Below, in pieces: positions 58,911-64,000 of a stretch of 64,000 bases of DNA. Each line of letters begins with the position of its first letter. Position 1 is the stretch's first letter. Position numbers and translations under genes: made by a program. Under the pieces are notes generated by a model that had not been told where the DNA came from, made no database searches, and worked only from the letters and a program-made list of their open reading frames with translations. This stretch comes from Paracoccaceae bacterium. Its GTDB lineage: Bacteria > Pseudomonadota > Alphaproteobacteria > Rhodobacterales > Rhodobacteraceae. The stretch covers positions 310,001-374,000 of the forward strand of contig JACKKJ010000001.1 of NCBI GenBank assembly GCA_024236495.1, given 5' to 3'.

Positions 58911-60701
58911 ATGGCAAAGAGAAACGACCCCCTTCAGGCCGACCGGCAATCCTCGCGGCGCGTCGGATCGCTTGCCGCGCTCTGGCCCTTTCTGCGGCCT
59001 TACCGCGGCATCGCTGCACTGGCCGTCTGCGCGCTGGTCCTGACCGCGTCCGTTTCGCTGATCCTGCCGCTGGCGGTGCGCCGGGTCGTCGACCAGTTCA
59101 ACGGCGCGACGGAGCTTCTGGACAGTTACTTCCTTGTCGCGCTCGGGTTTGCGGGGCTTCTCGCACTCGGAACCGGTGCGCGCTACTACCTTGTCACCCG
59201 GCTTGGCGAACGGGTCGTCGCCGACATCCGCCGCGCCGTCTTCGACCGCGTGATAGGGATGAGCCCGGCCTTTTTCGAGCGCATCATGACCGGCGAGGTG
59301 CTGAGCCGGATCACCACCGATACCACGCTCATCCTGTCGGTGATCGGTTCATCGGTTTCCATCGCGCTGCGCAATTTCCTGATCCTGATCGGGGGCGCGG
59401 CGCTGATGATGCTGACCTCCGCCAAGCTGACGGCCTACGCGCTTTTGATCGTCCCGGTGGTGATCGTGCCGATCATCCTTCTGGGGCGACGCCTGCGCGC
59501 GCTCAGCCGTGAGAACCAGGACTGGATCGCGGAAAGCTCCGGCAACGCGTCCGAGGCGCTCTTGTCCGTCCAGACCGTCCAGGCCTTCACGCACGAGGCC
59601 GAAAACCGCGCGGCCTTCGCCGATGTCACGGAACGCGCCTTCCGGTCGGCAAAGACCCGGATCGGCACCCGTGCGGTCATGACCGTGATTGTCATCTTCC
59701 TGATATTCGCGGGCGTGGTCGTCGTCCTCTGGTCCGGCGCGCGCGATGTGCGGGCCGGCGCGATGACGGTGGGTGAGCTTGTCCAGTTCGTCATCTACTC
59801 GGTGATGGTCGCCGGCGCCGCCGGGGCCCTGTCGGAGATCTGGGGCGAATTGCAGCGCGCCGCCGGCGCGACCGAACGGCTGGGCGAACTGATGGCGGCC
59901 GAGGACAGCGTCAGGGATCCGGCGCAACCGGTGGCGCTGCCGCGCCCGGCGACCGGGAAGGTGGCGTTCGAGGGCGTGACCTTCCGCTATCCGGCGCGCC
60001 CCGAAGTCTCGGCGCTGGACGGGGTGGACCTGGCCGTCAGCCCCGGCGAAACCGTGGCGCTGGTCGGACCCTCGGGCGCGGGCAAGACGACGGTGATCCA
60101 GCTTCTGCAACGCTTCTACGACCCCGACCGGGGCCGCGTGACCATCGACGGCATCGACTTGCGCGACATGGCGCGGGCGGATTTCCGGCGCGCCATCGCG
60201 CTGGTGCCGCAAGACCCGGTGGTCTTCGCCGCAAGCGCGCGTGAAAACATCCGTTTCGGCCGCCCCGACGCCACCGACGCCGAGGTCGAGGCCGCCGCCC
60301 GGGCCGCCGCCGCCCACGATTTCCTGAGCGCCCTGCCAGAGGGCTACGACAGCTATGTCGGCGAACGCGGCGTCATGCTGTCGGGCGGCCAGAAGCAGCG
60401 CATCGCCATCGCCCGCGCCATCCTGCGCGACGCGCCGATCCTGCTCCTGGACGAGGCGACATCGGCGCTGGACGCCGAAAGCGAGGTCGCGGTGCAAAAG
60501 GCGGTCGAGGCGATGGCGCAGGGCCGTACGACCCTGATCGTCGCGCACCGGCTGGCGACGGTGAAGAAGGCCGACAGGATCGTCGTCTTCGACCAGGGGC
60601 GGATCGTCGCGCAAGGCACCCATGACAGCCTTGTCGCCGAGGGCGGCCTTTACGCCCGCCTCGCCCGGCTTCAGTTCACCGAGGGCCTGTCGGCCCCCTG
60701 A
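58911..60701 (+). CDS. ABC exporter, fused membrane and ATPase domains (MsbA/LmrA type)
   Basis: A 596 aa half-transporter: six transmembrane helices (about 25-310) and one ATPase domain with Walker A GPSGAGKTT, Q-loop VPQDPVVFAAS, signature LSGGQKQRIAIARA, Walker B ILLLDEATSALD and switch His. It should dimerise to export a lipid or hydrophobic compound. The ATG at 58911 has AGGGAG eight bases upstream; the long extension to 58623 is not conserved. It precedes the acyl-CoA synthetase by 103 bp, but a shared role is only possible. Confidence 0.92.
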   Translation: MAKRNDPLQADRQSSRRVGSLAALWPFLRPYRGIAALAVCALVLTASVSLILPLAVRRVVDQFNGATELLDSYFLVALGFAGLLALGTGARYYLVTRLGERVVADIRRAVFDRVIGMSPAFFERIMTGEVLSRITTDTTLILSVIGSSVSIALRNFLILIGGAALMMLTSAKLTAYALLIVPVVIVPIILLGRRLRALSRENQDWIAESSGNASEALLSVQTVQAFTHEAENRAAFADVTERAFRSAKTRIGTRAVMTVIVIFLIFAGVVVVLWSGARDVRAGAMTVGELVQFVIYSVMVAGAAGALSEIWGELQRAAGATERLGELMAAEDSVRDPAQPVALPRPATGKVAFEGVTFRYPARPEVSALDGVDLAVSPGETVALVGPSGAGKTTVIQLLQRFYDPDRGRVTIDGIDLRDMARADFRRAIALVPQDPVVFAASARENIRFGRPDATDAEVEAAARAAAAHDFLSALPEGYDSYVGERGVMLSGGQKQRIAIARAILRDAPILLLDEATSALDAESEVAVQKAVEAMAQGRTTLIVAHRLATVKKADRIVVFDQGRIVAQGTHDSLVAEGGLYARLARLQFTEGLSAP

Positions 60702-60804
60702 CGCCGCCGCGGCGGCACGCGGTCTGTCGTAGCGTCGCGCTTGCCCAATGCCGCGTTTGCCCGCATCCTTTCCGCGAGGGCCCGCCAAGGGCCGGGGAGG
60801 AGAC

Positions 60805-62700
60805 ATGGCGAATTTCGTGACCCGCGCGGACCGGGACGCTATCGAACGGGAAATGCCCTGGGAGGCACGCGGCCTGCCGCAGACGCTTCATGGCATGATA
60901 AGCCGGACACGCGACCTTTACGGGAACCGCAACGCCATCAGCTTCCAGCTTCTTTCCGATCCGAAATCGGGGGCCGAGACCCTGACATGGGCGGACCTGC
61001 ACGGGCGGGCGACACAGGCCGCGAACCTGTTTCGCAGTCTTGGCGTCGGCGAGAAGGACGTGGTCGCCTATCTTCTGCCCAATGCGACCGAAACGGTGGT
61101 CACGCTGTTGGGCGGGGCGATCGCAGGGGTGGTGAATCCGATCAACCCGCTTCTCGAACCCGAACAGATCGCGGGCATCCTGCGGGAAACCGGTGCCAAG
61201 GTGCTTGTCACGCTGAAGCCCTTCCCCAAGACCGACCTGCCGCAGAAGGCGGCCGAGGCGGTCCGGCTTGCCCCGAACATCCAGACCGTGCTGGAGGTTG
61301 ACCTGAACCGCTACCTGCCGGTGCCAAAGCGGTGGATCGTGCCGCTGATCCGGCCCAGGGCCGGCGTCGCGCACCATGCCACTGTCAGGGACTTCAACGC
61401 CGAATGCGCGAGGATGCCGTCCGACAGGCTGACCTTCGCCGACAGCGCCGGCGACCGGGTAGCCGCCTATTTCCACACCGGCGGCACGACCGGCCTGCCC
61501 AAGGTTGCCCAGCACAAGTATTCGGGGATGATCTACAACGGCTGGCTCGGCGGGACGCTCCTTTTCGACGAAACCGACGTGCTGATCTGCCCGCTGCCGC
61601 TTTTCCATGTCTTCGCGGCCTATCCGGTCTTCATGTCGGCGATCTGGTCGGGGGCGCATACCGTCTTTCCGACCCCGGCGGGATATCGTGGCGACGGGGT
61701 CTTCGACAATTTCTGGAAGCTGATCGCGCGCTGGCGCGTGACCTTCCTGATCACCGTTCCCACCGCGATCGCCGCGCTGATGCAGCGCCCGGTCGATGCC
61801 GATGTGTCGACGCTCAAGACCGCGATATCGGGATCCGCGCCGCTGCCGGTCGAGCTTTACAACCGCTTCAAGACCGCGACCGGGGTCGAGATCGCCGAAG
61901 GCTATGGCCTGACCGAGGCCACCTGCCTGGTGTCCTGCAACCCGCCCGAAGGCGGCAAGAAGGTCGGTTCTGTCGGGCTTGTCCTTCCCTATTGCGAGGT
62001 CCGCATCCTGCATTGCGAAAAGGACGGGACGGTCAGCTACGAATGCGCGACCGACGAAGTCGGAGAGATCTGCGTTTCAAGCCCGGGTGTATTCGCCGGA
62101 TCGACCTATACCGAAGCCTCGAAGAACGAGGGGCTTTTTGCCGGCGGCCGGTTCCTCAGGACCGGCGATCTGGGGCGCGTCGATGCGGACGGCTACTTGT
62201 GGATCACCGGGCGGGCGAAGGATCTGATCATCCGGGGCGGTCACAACATCGACCCCGCCATGATCGAGGAGGCGCTGGCCGGTCATCCCGCGGTCGCCAC
62301 CGCAGGCGCGATCGGCCAGCCCGACGCCTTCGCGGGCGAACTGCCTTGCGTCTATGTCGAACTGGTCGCGGGCGCATCTGCCACCGCCGAGGAACTGATG
62401 GCCTACGCGGCCGACCATATCGCCGAACGCGCCGCGGTGCCGAAACATCTGGAGATCCTCGCCGAAATTCCCAAGACCGCCGTCGGCAAGGTGTTCAAAC
62501 CCGACCTGCGCAAGCTGGCGATCCGGCGTGTGTATGACGCCGCGCTGAAGGATGCGGGGATCGCCGCCTCGGTCACGGACGTGATCGAGGACAAGCGCCG
62601 CGGCCTTGTCGCGAAACTGCGCCGCGACGGTGCGGTAGACGAGGAACAGCTGCGTCACCTGCTGGGCGGGTTCACCCGGCCCTGGGATTGGGCGGACTAG
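60805..62700 (+). CDS. Acyl-CoA synthetase (AMP-forming)
   Basis: A 631 aa adenylate-forming enzyme. The AMP-binding P-loop is FHTGGTTGLPKVAQ; other motifs are EGYGLTEATC, RTGDLGRVDADGYLWITGRAKDLIIRGGHNIDPAMIEEAL and the C-terminal catalytic-lysine region KTAVGKVFKPDLRKLA. It forms acyl-CoA from a carboxylic acid, ATP and CoA; the chain length is not readable. GGGGAGGAG lies just upstream of the ATG at 60805. It converges with the phospholipase D gene. Confidence 0.93.
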   Translation: MANFVTRADRDAIEREMPWEARGLPQTLHGMISRTRDLYGNRNAISFQLLSDPKSGAETLTWADLHGRATQAANLFRSLGVGEKDVVAYLLPNATETVVTLLGGAIAGVVNPINPLLEPEQIAGILRETGAKVLVTLKPFPKTDLPQKAAEAVRLAPNIQTVLEVDLNRYLPVPKRWIVPLIRPRAGVAHHATVRDFNAECARMPSDRLTFADSAGDRVAAYFHTGGTTGLPKVAQHKYSGMIYNGWLGGTLLFDETDVLICPLPLFHVFAAYPVFMSAIWSGAHTVFPTPAGYRGDGVFDNFWKLIARWRVTFLITVPTAIAALMQRPVDADVSTLKTAISGSAPLPVELYNRFKTATGVEIAEGYGLTEATCLVSCNPPEGGKKVGSVGLVLPYCEVRILHCEKDGTVSYECATDEVGEICVSSPGVFAGSTYTEASKNEGLFAGGRFLRTGDLGRVDADGYLWITGRAKDLIIRGGHNIDPAMIEEALAGHPAVATAGAIGQPDAFAGELPCVYVELVAGASATAEELMAYAADHIAERAAVPKHLEILAEIPKTAVGKVFKPDLRKLAIRRVYDAALKDAGIAASVTDVIEDKRRGLVAKLRRDGAVDEEQLRHLLGGFTRPWDWAD

Positions 62701-62703
62701 CGC

Positions 62704-62720
62704 AGGACCGGTCCGGTCCT
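62704..62720. terminator. Symmetric element between convergent genes
   Basis: AGGACCGG-T-CCGGTCCT is a perfect 17 bp symmetric element between the acyl-CoA synthetase stop and the phospholipase D stop; the last bases overlap the latter's TAG. It could act as a bidirectional terminator, although the loop would be tight and no T-tract is present. Confidence 0.4.
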
Positions 62721-64000
62721 ACAGGTCGTCTTCGATCGGCAGCATGCCACCCAGGATCGCGATGAACCTCGCCATGATGCCCGCCTCGGGATTGGGCAGG
62801 AAGGTGGCGCGTCCGGCACCCTTGCGTTTGAGCCAGCGCGGTAGGCCGCTTTTTCCCAGATCGACGTGATAGGCGGCGTTCTGGGCGATGTGCCACCAGT
62901 CCGCGGCCAGCGCCCGGGCCAGCGCGGGACTGTCGATGCGGTAGATGTGTTCGGTGTTCAGTTTCATCGATCGCGGATCAAGGTTCGGAGACCCGATCAG
63001 GACAAAGTGGTCATCGATGATGACGAGCTTCGAATGCATGACGGTCTGGCTGACGGGGTGCATTGCCCCTGGCTCAAGCAGGGCGCCGGCACCGGCCCGA
63101 ACTTCGTAGAAATCGACGCCCCTTGCGGCCAGCCGGTCGCGGTATCGCGAATAGCTGCCATGGACGATCACATGGTTCGTGGACGCCAGCGAATTGGTGA
63201 TCACCGTCACTTCGACGCCGCGTGCCTCCAGCCCTTCCAGAAGCGCCGATCCGTCCGACTGCGGAACAAAGTACGGGGTCACGATCAACACCTGCCTGCG
63301 CGCCTGCGACAGGCTGCGGTAGAACGCATCGGCCACGTATTGTGGCGCGGCATCGGGCTGCGAAAGCTTGGCCGGCGTATCGGTGATGAACTCGGCCTTT
63401 CCCGAAAAGGCCTGTGCCCTTCCTGCCGCCAGCCTGCGCGTCGCCGGTTCCGGCAACGGCCCGATGTCGCCTGGGGCGTCGCGCACCGCGGCAAAAGCAC
63501 CGGCACGCCCAGACCGCGGCTTCAGCCGCTGATAGGGAACGGCCAGCCGGTCGTTCCAGTACAGATCGAACCCCGCCGAAAGGGGGGCGACCGCCGCGCC
63601 CTGCACCAGCAGGTCGAGATCGGCGAAGTGCATGGCGCGATCCTGGCCGAAATATTCGTCGCCGACATTGCGCCCGCCGACGATCGCCGTGCGTCCGTCG
63701 ACGATCAGCGCCTTGTTGTGCATGCGCCGGTTGACCCGGGTGTGGTCCAGCACATAGCCCAGAAGCGCCGGCGCATTGCGCGAAAACGGATTGAAGGCGC
63801 GAATCTCGATGTTGGGGTGGCTGGTCAGCCCGCCTACCCGATCATCCTTCATCGCCATGAAGACATCGTCGATCAGCAGGCGCACATGCACCCCCCGGTC
63901 CGCCGCGTCCAGCAGCGCGCGCGAAACCGCCCGCCCGGACCGGTCGGCCCGCATGATGTAGGTCATCACGTCGATCCGGTCCCGGGCGGCCCCGATCAGG
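62719..64000 (-). CDS. Phospholipase D-like/cardiolipin-synthase-family protein (N-terminus outside window)
   Basis: About 427 C-terminal residues are visible, with two HKD motifs: MHNKALIVDGRTAIVGGRNVGDEYF and VMHSKLVIIDDHFVLIGSPNLDPRS. Each has the HxKxxxxD core and a following GGxN or GSxN element, so both catalytic halves are intact. A stretch before the first HKD (LIGAARDRIDVMTYIMRAD) runs to the window edge, so the start is missing. It is probably a phosphatidyltransferase or phospholipase acting on membrane lipids. The exact reaction cannot be told. Confidence 0.9.
   Translation of the reverse strand, partial: LIGAARDRIDVMTYIMRADRSGRAVSRALLDAADRGVHVRLLIDDVFMAMKDDRVGGLTSHPNIEIRAFNPFSRNAPALLGYVLDHTRVNRRMHNKALIVDGRTAIVGGRNVGDEYFGQDRAMHFADLDLLVQGAAVAPLSAGFDLYWNDRLAVPYQRLKPRSGRAGAFAAVRDAPGDIGPLPEPATRRLAAGRAQAFSGKAEFITDTPAKLSQPDAAPQYVADAFYRSLSQARRQVLIVTPYFVPQSDGSALLEGLEARGVEVTVITNSLASTNHVIVHGSYSRYRDRLAARGVDFYEVRAGAGALLEPGAMHPVSQTVMHSKLVIIDDHFVLIGSPNLDPRSMKLNTEHIYRIDSPALARALAADWWHIAQNAAYHVDLGKSGLPRWLKRKGAGRATFLPNPEAGIMARFIAILGGMLPIEDDL

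Overview
The window looks like chromosomal DNA of a Rhodobacterales alphaproteobacterium (Roseobacter/Rhodobacter/Paracoccus relatives). It is GC-rich (roughly 65% by eye) and densely packed, with many ATGA/GTGA stop-start overlaps. It carries family-typical markers: rpoE-chrR with its divergent oxidative-stress operon, the fdsGBACD formate dehydrogenase, the murA/DUF2948/hisD/UPF0262/phosphatase and infA/maf/RNase G/yacG housekeeping strings, and a trimethylamine (TMA) degradation cluster of the tmm/tdm/dmm type. I cannot name a species. All calls come from reading translations and motifs; no database search was run.

Layout. 0-3.7 kb: a partial DeoR-type repressor, divergent from an arsenic operon made of an ArsR fused to an ArsC-type phosphatase/reductase domain, a dedicated GAPDH and ArsJ. 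3.8-6.9 kb: a HlyD/ABC ATPase/ABC-2 permease efflux set. 6.9-9.3 kb: two genes that both lack their 5' ends and meet head to head near 8.5 kb, a betaine/TMAO-type ABC permease (minus) and a TorT-like TMAO-binding protein (plus). 9.5-26.9 kb: the methylated-amine island, with a globin, folD, chorismate mutase, fhs, tmm, a signal-less binding protein, a GntR regulator, an APC permease, tdm, a LysR regulator and dmmDABC. 27.4-37.3 kb: a cupin, tRNA-Phe and the conserved housekeeping string, interrupted by a nitrilase/GNAT/NTF2-like trio, ending at tRNA-Thr. 37.4-43.2 kb: the RpoE-ChrR regulon with two back-to-back RpoE-type promoters. 43.3-49.2 kb: fdsGBACD. 49.4-53.9 kb: a TRAP transporter plus nitrilase under a divergent TetR. 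53.9-55.5 kb: a lower-GC accessory patch with a Sel1-repeat protein. 55.6-64 kb: an SDR, tRNA-Gly, an AGCS symporter plus UspA, an ABC exporter, an acyl-CoA synthetase and a partial phospholipase D.

How the genes fit together. Tmm oxidises TMA to TMAO. Tdm splits TMAO into dimethylamine and formaldehyde. DmmABC with the tetrahydrofolate-binding DmmD demethylates dimethylamine to monomethylamine. FolD and Fhs interconvert the tetrahydrofolate-bound C1 units and formate. Fds, 30 kb away, oxidises formate to CO2 and makes NADH. The window therefore covers TMA to CO2 except for monomethylamine oxidation. The likely TMAO importer and sensor, however, are broken at the 8.5 kb junction.

Most noteworthy items: the 8.5 kb double truncation; the signal-less AmiC-like binding protein divergent from tmm; the ArsR-ArsC fusion operon; the mirrored RpoE promoters; the nested palindrome between the TRAP operon and its TetR; and the insertion that splits the infA/phosphatase housekeeping block. 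I found no CRISPR array, rRNA operon, intact insertion sequence or prophage.
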